61,633 bases of DNA, taken from Desulfuromonadaceae bacterium (GTDB lineage: Bacteria; Desulfobacterota; Desulfuromonadia; Geobacterales; Pseudopelobacteraceae). The notes beneath the pieces were generated by a model, which saw only the letters and a list, made by a program, of their open reading frames with translations, was not told the DNA's origin and searched no databases. The position numbers and the translations under genes are program-made. Shown here piece by piece: positions 26,725 through 35,837 of the stretch; within the stretch, counting starts at the first letter, position 1; each line of letters starts with the position of its first letter. Location of the stretch: assembly GCA_028712075.1 (NCBI GenBank), contig JAQTQX010000026.1:1-61633 (forward strand), given 5' to 3'.

Positions 26725-29160
26725 CTATTTTGCAAGTGTTTCATGGACTATACCCTCCCGAACCCGGATAATTTCAAGCTCTGTTGCTACACGAATTTTC
26801 TGGGCAAATATTGCATCCGGACTATCCATGTTTTTTTCAATCAGCGTATGAAAACGTGCTCGATCATACGTATTGCGAGCAGCCTGATATTCAAGGATTG
26901 GTTGGTCATCGGTATATATCGGAGCGTTGGCGGACAATTTCAAGAGGGTTTGCGGCCCCATCAGAAAGTTTGCGGCAAATACGTCCTTCTTGTTCATCAT
27001 GAGGTACGGCATGTCATTATGGGCATATTCAAGGTCTGCCCGGAGGATTTCGTCATGGTGCAACAGCGCAAGTCTTTTCCTGCTCAATCGTGGCTGCTCT
27101 GATGTACTCCCTACCAGAATACACTCCGCATATTTATTGAACCAGAGCGTGCTTTGGGGAAATACCTCCAGAAAGCTCTTCACAATTGATCTGAATTCCT
27201 GCCCGGTAAAAAAGCCGACCGGAACAAACTGGCACGCCAGGCCATTTTCTGTCAGCCGTTTTTTGACATCGCGATAAAAATCAACGGTGTAAAAAGAGGC
27301 TATCTGCGGACGGAACGATTGACCTACCTCAACCGATACTATGTCGTACATACTTGACGTGTGTGAAGTGAAGTTCCGCCCGTCATCAGTAACGATCTGC
27401 GTCCGGGGATCGTCAAGCCACGCCGCATCGAAATTTCGCTGCAATATTCCCGGCAAAGTCTTTTCAATATCAACGCAGTCAAGGCGATCTATATCATACA
27501 TGAGAAAGCGGCTTGCCGTTTGCCCTGTGCCAATACCAATCACCAGCACCCGTTTCGGATCCTGATGCAACATCATCGGGATATGGGCAGCCATTATCTG
27601 ATGCCCTTTATTATTGATTCCCTGCCACATGCGGTCGATTTCCAGCGTTGTGTCTTCACCTCGTTTGGTTACTGCGATGAATGAAGAGATACCTTCGGCA
27701 AACTCAATCATCGTATGATTACCGGCCAGAAAGTCCCGAGGGAGACTGGCACCGCCTGAAGTTGTTATCCCAAGCCAGAGTACCATTGCTCCACATGCTA
27801 TCAATCCTTTACGCAGCGGCTGAATTTCTTCCGTGAACATGAATATCGTTACAATGCCTATGGTCAGGCTGATAAGAGTCAGTATGGCTAACGTCAAAAA
27901 CATTCCGATGCCCGGCAGGAAATAAAAACCGACCAAGAGCGAACCGGCAATCCCGCCAAGCGTATTAACGGACGTAAGAAAGCCAAAATCTCTGCCTGAA
28001 TTGATGGCCTTTGCAGCGACCATTCGATATGCCAGAGGAAAGGAAGCCCCTGACGCTATCGATGGTATCAGAATAATCACCAGACATAACAACGCCTGCA
28101 TGGACACCGAACGCGACTCACGAATGCTCTCCCATGCCGATACCGGTTGCAGGAGAATAAAGAGGACAGCAAAGCAGATAAAGATATTGGCAGCCGCGAA
28201 TAATTGCGCATCCAATCTCGGCGGGCTGTTTATCAGGCATACCAGCCAGCCACCAATAGCAATGCCGAGAAGAATCGCTCCAAGAGAAAAGATACAGGTA
28301 TACACGGTGTTGTTTATGATAAGCGACAGGAACCGCATCCATAGTATTTCGTAGCCCAATGCGGTAAAGCCCGCCCAGAAGAACAGCACGTACATAACAA
28401 ATCTGGCTGAATCCGGTCCGGCTTTACTGACAGAAGCAGCTCCGAATTCCTGGACAGGAGGAGCATTGCCTCCAAGTGATGATGGCACCGTTTTCGATAA
28501 CAGGATAACGGCTGCACCTGCGATAAAACTGAGCAGTGCGTTACACCAGATTGCGACATCAATGCCCCACGCCGGGATGAACCAGATACCACACAACATA
28601 CACCCTAAAAATGCGCCGGCGGTGTTGATCGCATAAAGTTTTCCGGCCGCAAAACGGACGTCAGCCCGTCTGTTGTTGATAAAAAACTGGCACAGCAACG
28701 GCAGCGTTCCGCCAATCAATACACATGATGGAAAGATAAGGGCTGCCACCAGCGCAGATCGCACGAGCAGGTGAAGAATCTGACTGGTGCCGGCCCATTG
28801 ATATGCAAGTGCCGAAGCTTCTCCGGCAATCCTGAAGAGCATCGGAGTGATTGCAGCCATAACAGCGACGGTACATTCAATAATCCCGTACCAGAGCAGC
28901 GGATTATGTATTCGTTTAGATAGGAGCCCGAACAGATATGCGCCGACAGCCATCCCCCCGAAGAACACCGCAACGACACTGCTGAGTGCCTGAGGTGTTG
29001 CGCCGATAAGGAGGGCTCCTTTTCGAATCCAGCAGAGCTCGTAGCCCAGAGAAGCGAAACCTGACAATAATATGGCAGCGTATATGATGCGTGGTATCAA
29101 TTGAAACATCCAGATTGGAGCATTGAATGGGGGAAACTGAAATTTACTATAACAACACAT
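26725..29160 (-). CDS. Multi-pass membrane protein fused to a spermidine-synthase-like domain
   Basis: About 811 residues. The first 480 or so hold roughly a dozen membrane helices (GFASLGYELCWIRKGALLIG, repeated later as GFTALGYEILWMRFLSLIIN). This internal repeat suggests duplicated transporter-like halves. The C-terminal third is a spermidine-synthase-like Rossmann domain: VLVIGIGTGQTASRFLMYD, an acidic CVDIE loop and VTDDGRNFT. Proteins of this make-up are annotated as fused MFS/spermidine synthase; whether they make polyamines is unproven. The ATG at 29160 follows GGAGGA by 13 bases; a GTG at 29181 and an ATG at 29109 are alternatives. It is a stand-alone gene downstream of a zinc-ribbon gene. 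Confidence 0.78.
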   Translation of the reverse strand: MCCYSKFQFPPFNAPIWMFQLIPRIIYAAILLSGFASLGYELCWIRKGALLIGATPQALSSVVAVFFGGMAVGAYLFGLLSKRIHNPLLWYGIIECTVAVMAAITPMLFRIAGEASALAYQWAGTSQILHLLVRSALVAALIFPSCVLIGGTLPLLCQFFINNRRADVRFAAGKLYAINTAGAFLGCMLCGIWFIPAWGIDVAIWCNALLSFIAGAAVILLSKTVPSSLGGNAPPVQEFGAASVSKAGPDSARFVMYVLFFWAGFTALGYEILWMRFLSLIINNTVYTCIFSLGAILLGIAIGGWLVCLINSPPRLDAQLFAAANIFICFAVLFILLQPVSAWESIRESRSVSMQALLCLVIILIPSIASGASFPLAYRMVAAKAINSGRDFGFLTSVNTLGGIAGSLLVGFYFLPGIGMFLTLAILTLISLTIGIVTIFMFTEEIQPLRKGLIACGAMVLWLGITTSGGASLPRDFLAGNHTMIEFAEGISSFIAVTKRGEDTTLEIDRMWQGINNKGHQIMAAHIPMMLHQDPKRVLVIGIGTGQTASRFLMYDIDRLDCVDIEKTLPGILQRNFDAAWLDDPRTQIVTDDGRNFTSHTSSMYDIVSVEVGQSFRPQIASFYTVDFYRDVKKRLTENGLACQFVPVGFFTGQEFRSIVKSFLEVFPQSTLWFNKYAECILVGSTSEQPRLSRKRLALLHHDEILRADLEYAHNDMPYLMMNKKDVFAANFLMGPQTLLKLSANAPIYTDDQPILEYQAARNTYDRARFHTLIEKNMDSPDAIFAQKIRVATELEIIRVREGIVHETLAK

Positions 29161-29250
29161 TTCATCCAGGGTTTCCTCCACTGATAGTGGTGTTCAGATA
29201 TCATAAGGATACGGAGAGAAGCAACCTCCTCTCCGCATCAATTGCTTCAT

Positions 29251-29547
29251 CTAATCAAATATTTCTGAAAGCCAGGATTTCTTCTTGTAATGACCGTTAT
29301 GACCATACCCATGGCTGTCGTGCTCCTGTTTCCGGTATGCCTGTTGATTATGCCCAGATTGTTGGTACTGCGGTTGTGGTTGTGCATAAGAAACTGGCCG
29401 TTGGGTTTCAGAGCGCTCAATGATTTTATCCAACTCTCCCCTGTCGAGCCAGACTCCTCGACATTCCGGGCAGTAATCAATTTCCACTCCCTGGCGTTCG
29501 GCGATTTTCAGGTCAATTCCTGTGCATACGGGGCATTTCATATTCAA
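29251..29547 (-). CDS. TFIIB-type zinc-ribbon protein
   Basis: A 98-residue protein. Residues 1-45 form a zinc ribbon of the zf-TFIIB class: CPVC at 5-8 and CPEC at 26-29, followed by the family motif RGVWLDRGELDKIIE. The rest is rich in Gln, His, Tyr and Gly (QPQPQYQQSGHNQQAYRKQE) and ends in a short amphipathic tail (KKSWLSEIFD). Such proteins are common but uncharacterised; nucleic acid binding or a chaperone-like role is possible. A strong AGAGGAG lies upstream of the ATG. Confidence 0.8.
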   Translation of the reverse strand: MNMKCPVCTGIDLKIAERQGVEIDYCPECRGVWLDRGELDKIIERSETQRPVSYAQPQPQYQQSGHNQQAYRKQEHDSHGYGHNGHYKKKSWLSEIFD

Positions 29548-29572
29548 ATTCTCCTCTGTTGTTTGATGTTGT

Positions 29573-29719
29573 TTACTCGTTATGAGCGGTTTGTTGAATC
29601 AGCTCTCTCACAATGTGCCGTACAGACTCATTCGATGGAGTTGATATCCGATGCGAACGGGACAACGCGATGACGACCGCAAGCAGACGCTCCAGTTGGT
29701 GGCGCGACCGATCAAACAT
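29573..29719 (-). CDS. Small basic protein upstream of the zinc-ribbon gene
   Basis: A 48-codon frame running from ATG at 29719 to TAA, beginning MFDRSRHQLERLLAVVIALS and ending ELIQQTAHNE. A GGAG lies nine bases upstream. It ends 26 bases before the zinc-ribbon start, so the two could be one operon. The sequence is amphipathic and basic with no recognised domain. It may be chance; the spacing and ribosome binding site are the only support. Confidence 0.35.
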   Translation of the reverse strand: MFDRSRHQLERLLAVVIALSRSHRISTPSNESVRHIVRELIQQTAHNE

Positions 29720-29781
29720 GACACATTACTCCGGAATTTTAAGTGCTTGCTTCGGAATGACCATCAGCTCAAATGGCCGGT

Positions 29782-30102
29782 TTAAACTCGGGGGTTGTTT
29801 TGAGGGGGGACGAATATTCTGTCCAATATTCGTGGAAGTGCAAGAGGGGACTCGTAAGACAACAGTTTTGAAGTCAGCCCATTATATTGGATTTTTGAAA
29901 AGGCTGATAGGGGCACATGACCGGCACAGCAGCAGGTCGTTTCGCAGTTGTCCGTATCATGACTGGACGGACAATCTGCAACATCATCAAATACGAACAT
30001 ACTCTGCTCAACATCCGAAATAAGCAGCGCGCAGGGATGACCGAAACAGAGTGCCGGAAACGTGAGATAGGCGATTATTAATATTACAGATACTATTTTC
30101 AT
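29782..30102 (-). CDS. Cys-rich exported small protein
   Basis: A 106-residue protein if started at the ATG at 30102. That start gives a clean signal peptide (MKIVSVILIIAYLTFPALCF). The longer frame to 30267 overlaps arsS in reverse reading order and is not favoured. The mature part has a Cys/His-rich patch (DCPSSHDTDNCETTCCCAGH) that could bind a soft metal or metalloid. It follows arsS in the same direction, so a role in metal or arsenic handling in the envelope is plausible but unproven. Confidence 0.55.
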   Translation of the reverse strand: MKIVSVILIIAYLTFPALCFGHPCALLISDVEQSMFVFDDVADCPSSHDTDNCETTCCCAGHVPLSAFSKIQYNGLTSKLLSYESPLALPRILDRIFVPPQNNPRV

Positions 30103-30193
30103 GTGGAGATAGCTATAGCACAAATTACCTGCTACTGGGCCAGCAAATACTTTGCCACAGTACGCTGGCGTATTATGACAGCCATTATGGCTG

Positions 30194-31153
30194 TCATTGG
30201 GCAAGAGCACCGGTGCAACTGGAACCTTCACCAGCGGTGCAGCAATAACAATGCTGGGCAAGGTCAATTAGTTTCCCATTCATACCGGCATCGTCCAGTG
30301 CTGAAATCGTAATATCTGAACCGTCATCTGCAGTCACCGGCATTCCAAGAGCCTGATTGAAATCGCAGTTGTAAATTTTCCCCTGCCAATCGACACTAAT
30401 CAGCGTACGACACATGATATTGCCCGCTGCCTCGGGATTGAAACGCCCTGCCAGCATCCTCAGGTAGTCAGAGTAAGTGCCGGTGGCTTCAAGATGCTTG
30501 CGAAAACGCCCAATCGGAGCATTCGTGATCGTGAACAGATGATTAAAGACGATACCATGAGAGACTGACAGCTCGGCCTTGTACGCAGCTTCCAGACCCT
30601 GCTGACTGCCTGGGACAAAATCACCTCCCGGATTGTAGACCAAATCAAGTTCCATTTCTGTTCCATAGCCAAGTGAATTCAGCCGTTTCAATACCTGAAT
30701 GCTCTTTTGATACACACCGGAACCGCGCTGTTGGTCAACATTTTCTTCCGAATAGCAGGGAAGCGAACCGACGACAGTTAGTTCCCGGTTACGGCAAAAC
30801 TCCGGCAGCCAGTCCCACCCCGGCTCAGCCATGAGCGCGAGATTACTGCGCAGCATTCGACGTGTTGCAACTCCTTCTGTCTTATTAATCAGATAGCGAA
30901 AATTCGGATTCATCTCCGGGCAGCCGCCGGTGATATCCAGTGTCAGACAGGGATGACGTATGAGAAATCCGGCAATCTGATCCATGACAACCGTTCCCAT
31001 AATTTCCGTTCCCCGGTTTGAGGCATCGACATGGCAGTGAGTGCAGTGCAGGTTGCAGAGATTTCCCAGATTGACCTGCAGCGTCTGCAGATTTTCAAAC
31101 GTTTCGTACTCGGGATTGACCGCCTGCAGGCGGTCTTTGAATGATGGCACCAT
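30194..31153 (-). CDS. arsS: ArsS-type radical SAM enzyme (arsenosugar biosynthesis)
   Basis: A 319-residue radical SAM protein. The cluster motif is CNLHCTHCHV with Cys33, Cys37 and Cys40 (CxxxCxxC), followed by TLDITGGCPEMNPNFRYL. The C-terminal Cys cluster (HCYCCTAGEGSSCTGAL) is the hallmark of the radical SAM/Cys-rich family, in which some members carry selenocysteine near the end; here all positions are ordinary Cys codons. Characterised ArsS forms the ribosyl-arsenic bond on the way to arsenosugars, normally with ArsM; no arsM is in this window. It sits in an operon with a DMT transporter, a TVP38 protein and a mercuric-reductase-like flavoprotein. Confidence 0.87.
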   Translation of the reverse strand: MVPSFKDRLQAVNPEYETFENLQTLQVNLGNLCNLHCTHCHVDASNRGTEIMGTVVMDQIAGFLIRHPCLTLDITGGCPEMNPNFRYLINKTEGVATRRMLRSNLALMAEPGWDWLPEFCRNRELTVVGSLPCYSEENVDQQRGSGVYQKSIQVLKRLNSLGYGTEMELDLVYNPGGDFVPGSQQGLEAAYKAELSVSHGIVFNHLFTITNAPIGRFRKHLEATGTYSDYLRMLAGRFNPEAAGNIMCRTLISVDWQGKIYNCDFNQALGMPVTADDGSDITISALDDAGMNGKLIDLAQHCYCCTAGEGSSCTGALAQ

Positions 31154-31177
31154 AATTGTTAACTGACTCCTTTATGT

Positions 31178-32047
31178 TCAAGCATTGAACAGCAACAGTA
31201 TTGAGAAAGCCGCCATGCATGCCGCAAGTGACTTCCTTACCGTAAGCGTTTCCATTTTCAATACCAGTGAAATGCAGAGGGCTACGACAAAACTCATGTT
31301 GGCAATCGGTATCACGATGCTTGCCTCTGCTGTTTTTAGCCCCTGGATCAGGAAATTCACAATGCAGAAGACAAGGAATCCGGACAGAGCCGAATAGGCG
31401 GCTTTCTTCCGGGTAACCATGAATCTCTTTTCGATACATTTGGCATAGAGCGCCCCACCGACAACCCAGCATAACGCGACAATCAGGAGCATTGATTGTG
31501 CATCCGCTTGTGCAGACAGACCGGCTTTTGAAACGATGCCATAGAGCGCTCTGCAGAGAGAGGCGCAAACAACTATCCAGAAAAAGATCCTGGATTTTTC
31601 ATGTGTATTTAACGTTTTTCCGGCACCGTACATCAGTAGGACAGCAATGATTCCGATAATGATTCCGGTGAGCTTCATTTGGCCGACTGACTCGTGCAGA
31701 ACCAGATATGACAGAATAATCACGCCGATCGTGTTCAAACGGTAGACGGTTGAGCCGAGGCTGACATTGATATGCGTCAACCCCTCAATCAGTAACAAAT
31801 TCGACAGCGTCAGAAGAACCCCGGCAATCAGACTGTAGCTTATGGTTGCGGTCTCTGTATGAAACGGGACGTCATTCATCCGCATCCAGAGCAGTTGCAT
31901 ACCCGCCCAGGTCACTCCAATACCAAGAACGTACATCCCACGGGATCTTTCCCTGGCAGAATATTTCTTGCACACGACATCATAGACGCCGGCGAAGATC
32001 ATGCTCAACAGGGCAAAGTACACACCTTGGGACATTGAAAAACTCAT
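31178..32047 (-). CDS. DMT/EamA-family transporter
   Basis: A 289-residue integral membrane protein with ten predicted helices in two EamA repeats (first about residues 5-140, second about 150-289). Motifs include YDVVCKKYSARERSRGM and the late repeat AEASIVIPIANMSFVVALCI. DMT carriers export or import small metabolites. Being coupled to arsS and to the TVP38 gene (ATGA overlap at 32044-32047), it may move an organoarsenic intermediate, but no substrate can be read from sequence. Confidence 0.82.
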   Translation of the reverse strand: MSFSMSQGVYFALLSMIFAGVYDVVCKKYSARERSRGMYVLGIGVTWAGMQLLWMRMNDVPFHTETATISYSLIAGVLLTLSNLLLIEGLTHINVSLGSTVYRLNTIGVIILSYLVLHESVGQMKLTGIIIGIIAVLLMYGAGKTLNTHEKSRIFFWIVVCASLCRALYGIVSKAGLSAQADAQSMLLIVALCWVVGGALYAKCIEKRFMVTRKKAAYSALSGFLVFCIVNFLIQGLKTAEASIVIPIANMSFVVALCISLVLKMETLTVRKSLAACMAAFSILLLFNA

Positions 32048-32721
32048 TGTTTCCTGTTTTTGAACCTGTTGTACAGCACCGGCACTAGCGCAAACAACCC
32101 AAGGAGTGCAAACGAGCCGAGCACGCGTGGCGAGGCGATGCCGGAGAGCGAATCAATGGTTGCCAGGCTCGCGCCGGCATTGACATAGACAAAGCCCCCC
32201 GGGATAATGCCGAGCATCGTTCCGAAAAAGAATGTCCGCAGAGGTAGACGGGTCAACCCAACGGCCAGGTTGATCAGAAAGAACGGAAACAGTGGTACCA
32301 ATCGCAAAAACAACAGATAGCTGAATCCGCGCTCCTCAAGTTCCCGGTTCATCCCTTCCAGCGTGCTGCCGAATTTGTTAAGGACAACATCACGCAGCAG
32401 GTAGCGGGTTACGAGAAAAGCCAGAGTAGCGCCGGTCGTCGCAGCAATGTTGGCGTATACCGTACCCATTATCGAACCAAAGATTGCCCCGGCAGCCAGT
32501 GACAAAATGGCAGCCCCCGGCAGCGACAGTGCTGTTTGAATAATGTAGATCGCCATGAAGCTGGCCACCATGATCAGCTCGTGCGCGGCGTAGTAATCAA
32601 GCAGCGTCTGACGGTTAGCCTTGAGAGCAGTCAGCGTCAGAAAGCGCTGCAGGTCAAAATAGAAGAACAGTATGACAACAACGATACCGGCAAGAGCCAG
32701 TGCGGCCTTTTTAATATTCAT
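32044..32721 (-). CDS. TVP38/TMEM64-family membrane protein
   Basis: A 225-residue protein with about six membrane helices and the SNARE-associated (DedA-superfamily) core: LPGAAILSLAAGAIFGSIMG, RYLLRDVVLNKFG, RLVPLFPFFLINLAVGLTRL and GTMLGIIPGGFVYVNAG. These proteins are linked to lipid scrambling or to transport across the inner membrane. They are often found beside mercuric-reductase-like genes, as here (5-base gap). Confidence 0.87.
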   Translation of the reverse strand: MNIKKAALALAGIVVVILFFYFDLQRFLTLTALKANRQTLLDYYAAHELIMVASFMAIYIIQTALSLPGAAILSLAAGAIFGSIMGTVYANIAATTGATLAFLVTRYLLRDVVLNKFGSTLEGMNRELEERGFSYLLFLRLVPLFPFFLINLAVGLTRLPLRTFFFGTMLGIIPGGFVYVNAGASLATIDSLSGIASPRVLGSFALLGLFALVPVLYNRFKNRKQ

Positions 32722-32725
32722 AGCA

Positions 32726-34249
32726 TCATCCCCTCTGCCATTTCAACCAGCCGGAAAGCAGGTTCTTTACAAAAGGTGTCAATCGGGTGCGGTTGTAGGC
32801 ATCAGCCAGCCGCTTAATGACCTCGGCCTGGGTCGGATACGGGTGGATGGTTTTGCCGATGGTTGAGATTCCGAGTCCATTGGTAATGGCAAGCGAAAAC
32901 TCGTTGATCATCTCCCCGGCATGATTGGCTACTATGGTTGCGCCAAGGATCTTGTCACTCCCCTTGCGGAGATGCACCCGGGCAAACCCTTCCGCTTCAC
33001 CGTCAAGAACAGCCCGGTCGATGTCCGACAGAGAGACGGTAAGTGTGGTCAATTCAATCCCTTTTTCCCTGGCATCACCTTCGTATATTCCGACATGAGC
33101 AATTTCCGGGTCGGTATAGGTACACCAAGGGATTGTCAGTGCAGAAACCTTTTTCCGCCCCATAAAAAGGGCATTGGCGATCAGAATGCGAGCCAGTGCA
33201 TCGGCAGTGTGGGTAAACTTGAAGGGGAAGCAGATGTCACCCGCGGCATAAACATTCGGATTTGAGGTTTGCAGATTGTCACCGACCACGACTCCTGAGC
33301 GGTCGAACTTGATGCCGGCCTTCTCCAGACCAAGCTCATCCAGATTTGGTGCGCGTCCAACTCCCACCAGTATGGCGTCAACCGTTACATCTATCCGCTT
33401 GCCATCACGTTCAAGATAGAGAATTTTGTCACTGCCGCTCGTTTCAATTCCTACGATGTTAACACCAAGTTGCAGATCAATCCCCTCTCGAACAAACGTA
33501 CCATGGAGGATTTCTGCGGCATCAGCATCTTCACGACCAAGAATATGTGTTCCCAGTTCTATAAGGGATACTCGGCTGCCAAAACGGGCAAATGCCTGGG
33601 CCATCTCGCAACCGATGGGACCGGCACCGATTACCGCCAAGCGGGGTGGAAGTGCGGTAAGGGAGAAAATGGTTTCGTTTGTAAGATACCCGGCTTCTTC
33701 CAACCCCGGTATGGGTGGGGCGGCGGCGCGGGCACCCGTACAGACTGCGGCTTTCTTGAAGCGTAGGGCCTTGCCCGTCACCTCAACCGTGTCGGGACCG
33801 CTGAAGCTCCCCTGACCAATAAATACATCAATCCCCAGCTCGTCCCGGAAACGCCGGGCGGAGTCGTGATGACTGATATCTGCCCGCAATCGGCGCATCC
33901 GCTCCATAGCGGCTCCAAAGTCAAAACTCAGATCATTGCCATCCACTACTCCGAATTCAGCAGAGTTACGGGCATGGTGGACGGCGCGGGAGGCACTAAT
34001 GACACCTTTGGAGGGGACACAGCCAACGTTCAGGCAGTCGCCGCCCAGCAGGTGCCGCTCGATCAAGGCAACCTTCCCCCCCAATCCGGCAGCACCGGCA
34101 GCCGAAATCAAACCGGCTGTGCCACCACCGATGACCACAAGGTTATAACATGGCGCAGGCTCGGGATTGGCCCAGTCTGATGGGTGAACATTGGCAACCA
34201 GGGTTTCATTGTGTGCATCATGGGGTAACAGTTCAACATTCGCTGCCAT
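32726..34249 (-). CDS. Mercuric-reductase-like FAD/NAD(P) disulfide oxidoreductase
   Basis: A 507-residue flavoprotein started at the ATG at 34249. Residues 37-46 hold the FAD-binding VVIGGGTAG, and Cys72 and Cys77 form the redox-active pair in GGDCLNVGCVPSK. The NAD(P)-binding GAGPIGCEMAQAFARFG, second FAD segment YAAGDICFPFKFTH, and the dimerisation domain ending in IHPYPTQAEVIKRLADAYNR follow. The C-terminal vicinal cysteine pair of true MerA is absent, and so is the N-terminal heavy-metal domain. It therefore probably reduces another disulfide or soft-metal substrate. A 36-residue leader precedes the flavin fold. Confidence 0.88.
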   Translation of the reverse strand: MAANVELLPHDAHNETLVANVHPSDWANPEPAPCYNLVVIGGGTAGLISAAGAAGLGGKVALIERHLLGGDCLNVGCVPSKGVISASRAVHHARNSAEFGVVDGNDLSFDFGAAMERMRRLRADISHHDSARRFRDELGIDVFIGQGSFSGPDTVEVTGKALRFKKAAVCTGARAAAPPIPGLEEAGYLTNETIFSLTALPPRLAVIGAGPIGCEMAQAFARFGSRVSLIELGTHILGREDADAAEILHGTFVREGIDLQLGVNIVGIETSGSDKILYLERDGKRIDVTVDAILVGVGRAPNLDELGLEKAGIKFDRSGVVVGDNLQTSNPNVYAAGDICFPFKFTHTADALARILIANALFMGRKKVSALTIPWCTYTDPEIAHVGIYEGDAREKGIELTTLTVSLSDIDRAVLDGEAEGFARVHLRKGSDKILGATIVANHAGEMINEFSLAITNGLGISTIGKTIHPYPTQAEVIKRLADAYNRTRLTPFVKNLLSGWLKWQRG

Positions 34250-34305
34250 GGTGTTTCTCCGTTCAGCAAAGATATCAATCAATTCAACAGGGACCGCTTG
34301 ATATT

Positions 34306-35154
34306 TTATGCCGGGTACGGTTTCCTTCCCACCGGTATCGTTCCCTCGCAGGGCACCCTCGTCTGGCATAATCCGCAACCGCTTGCAGTCACCCCATACC
34401 GTTTGCCTACCGCAGCCGGAATAGTGCTATAGACATATTCCCGACAGAGTGACTTGTCATGTCCGTCGCGTGACAAGGCTCCGACCGGGCAGCGGGCGAT
34501 GCACGCTCCACAGCTGTTTTCGCGATAGTGGAGACAATTGGCACGCCGCTCGGGGTAAGGTCGTTGCGAAGGTTCAAGCTTCAGATTGGTAATGACACTG
34601 CCAAGCCGGTGAGCAATTCCTTGTGGAGTGATAAGGGCATCGGTAAGACTGAATGTACCCAGGCCTGCGGCATATGCGGCGTGCCGTTCTGACCAGGTTG
34701 AAGCGATACCGACAGAAGTGTCGCGGAATTCCTGCCAGGCCGGCATCAACTGCGGGGCGGCAGCGCGATACCCCCGATCGGTCAGCCACGTAATCATGTG
34801 CCGACGAAGCAATGTATTGAACTGCTCGCCAAAATTCCTCGTTGTCGCCCACTCCTGCGACGGGTAAACACTTTCAGACCTGTTGGAAATACGGGTTTTG
34901 CTGGTTATGGGCAATACCCAACTGACCACCGTTGCTGGAACCCATACATCATTCGGTGTTGAAAGGGAAACCAGCTCACCCGGCGTGAGATGAAATGGGC
35001 CTATTACTGATTTATACTCTGTAAAAAGAGGGTCCGTTGCAGACGAAAAGCCGATCAGAGGGTCATCGAAATATCGCTCACCACGATCAGAAAAACCATT
35101 ACCACTATCTTCGCAGACAAAACGACAAATTTCTTCGATTAAAGAGTTTTCCAT
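34306..35154 (-). CDS. Epoxyqueuosine-reductase-like 4Fe-4S protein
   Basis: A 282-residue protein started at the ATG at 35154. The N-terminal two thirds resemble the corrinoid-binding reductive-dehalogenase/QueG fold (ITWLTDRGYRAAAPQLM, AAYAAGLGTFSLTDALITPQ, GSVITNLKLEPSQRP). The C-terminus carries two 4Fe-4S cluster motifs (NSCGACIARCPVGAL and CGLCQTRVPC). It lacks the C-terminal HEAT domain of QueG. It is first in the direction of the arsenosugar-type operon, 56 bases before the flavoprotein, and could supply electrons or reduce a corrinoid-linked or sulfur substrate. Confidence 0.78.
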   Translation of the reverse strand: MENSLIEEICRFVCEDSGNGFSDRGERYFDDPLIGFSSATDPLFTEYKSVIGPFHLTPGELVSLSTPNDVWVPATVVSWVLPITSKTRISNRSESVYPSQEWATTRNFGEQFNTLLRRHMITWLTDRGYRAAAPQLMPAWQEFRDTSVGIASTWSERHAAYAAGLGTFSLTDALITPQGIAHRLGSVITNLKLEPSQRPYPERRANCLHYRENSCGACIARCPVGALSRDGHDKSLCREYVYSTIPAAVGKRYGVTASGCGLCQTRVPCEGTIPVGRKPYPA

Positions 35155-35181
35155 ACTTGACTCCTCTGAACATCCTTCCAA

Positions 35182-35531
35182 GGGACAACTAAGAAGAGAT
35201 ATTGATTAGATGAGCTGAAAACAGAAAAGCACCCCATCTTTTAACAAGCTAGAGTGCTATTCTATGGAAAATGGTGGAGACGGCGAGAGTTGAGGAATCG
35301 AACCCATAACCGTGTAACTATCCGATTTTACTTCATTCGATTTTACTTGCATTGATGCCGATGTAACAAATGGTGTAGCAAAAGTGTAGCAGTTTCTGCG
35401 CATATTCTCTAATACATCACTTACCTTGCCATTGCTATAACTTTATATGAGAACGGTGAGTGGTAAAAACAAAAAAAGAGGTGGCCTTAGATCAAAGACA
35501 CCCCTTCTCACATATATAGCCCTGTGAACAA
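35182..35531. other. Island-edge intergenic region
   Basis: No gene is seen. The stretch carries an ssrA-like repeat (35272-35308) and, just before it, a short inverted repeat (AGCAC at about 35228 and GTGCT at about 35253). The remainder, including two near-copies of CGATTTTACTT at about 35325-35350, has no assigned function. Confidence 0.5.
35272..35308 (-). repeat. Degenerate copy of the ssrA 3' end (probable att site)
   Basis: Reads TGGTGGAGACGGCG on the plus strand, matching the last bases of tmRNA (49398-49409), then after a small insertion AATCGAACCCA, which resembles its T-arm. It is in the same orientation as ssrA, as expected for the far attachment site of an element inserted in the ssrA 3' end. 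Confidence 0.68.
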
Positions 35532-35837
35532 TTATGTTATTTTCAATTTAGCCAATAAATCCCTATTGCTCACCTGATTGTGACCTTCTTCCGATGCAAC
35601 CAATTTAAAGAATTCGCACGTAGTACAATTCCCAAGCTTAGTTGCAAAAGTCCCTTGAACTTTACCACCACATAATGTTCCGGTTACAGCCCAACAAGTG
35701 CGACCACCATTCTTCCCGTTGTTCAACCCATTTACACGAGTCTCAATAAATGCAGAACACACACCTAGTTCAGTAGCTTTGACACCACCTTTTTCACGAC
35801 CACACTTTTTGTATTCCCAGCAGTTCTGAGCAGCCAT
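35532..35837 (-). CDS. Two-CW domain protein
   Basis: A 101-residue Cys-rich protein with the pattern NCWEYKKCGREKGG near the N-terminus and RTCWAVTGTLCGG in the middle, then NCTTCEFFKLV. This matches the two-CW family of small proteins found in Geobacter-like bacteria, where they often sit beside sensory genes. The cysteines could bind a metal or cluster. The function is not known. A strong AGGAGA motif precedes the ATG. Confidence 0.75.
   Translation of the reverse strand: MAAQNCWEYKKCGREKGGVKATELGVCSAFIETRVNGLNNGKNGGRTCWAVTGTLCGGKVQGTFATKLGNCTTCEFFKLVASEEGHNQVSNRDLLAKLKIT

Noticed and set aside
30199..30260. Selenocysteine in the C-terminal cluster of the ArsS-like enzyme
   Set aside because: All cluster positions are TGC or TGT; there is no in-frame TGA before the natural stop.
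30103..30267. Longer N-terminus of the Cys-rich exported protein
   Set aside because: It would overlap arsS and hide a clean signal peptide that starts at 30102.
35325..35350. Two CGATTTTACTT copies suggested a small repeat array or CRISPR start
   Set aside because: Only two copies, no regular spacer, no cas genes in the window.
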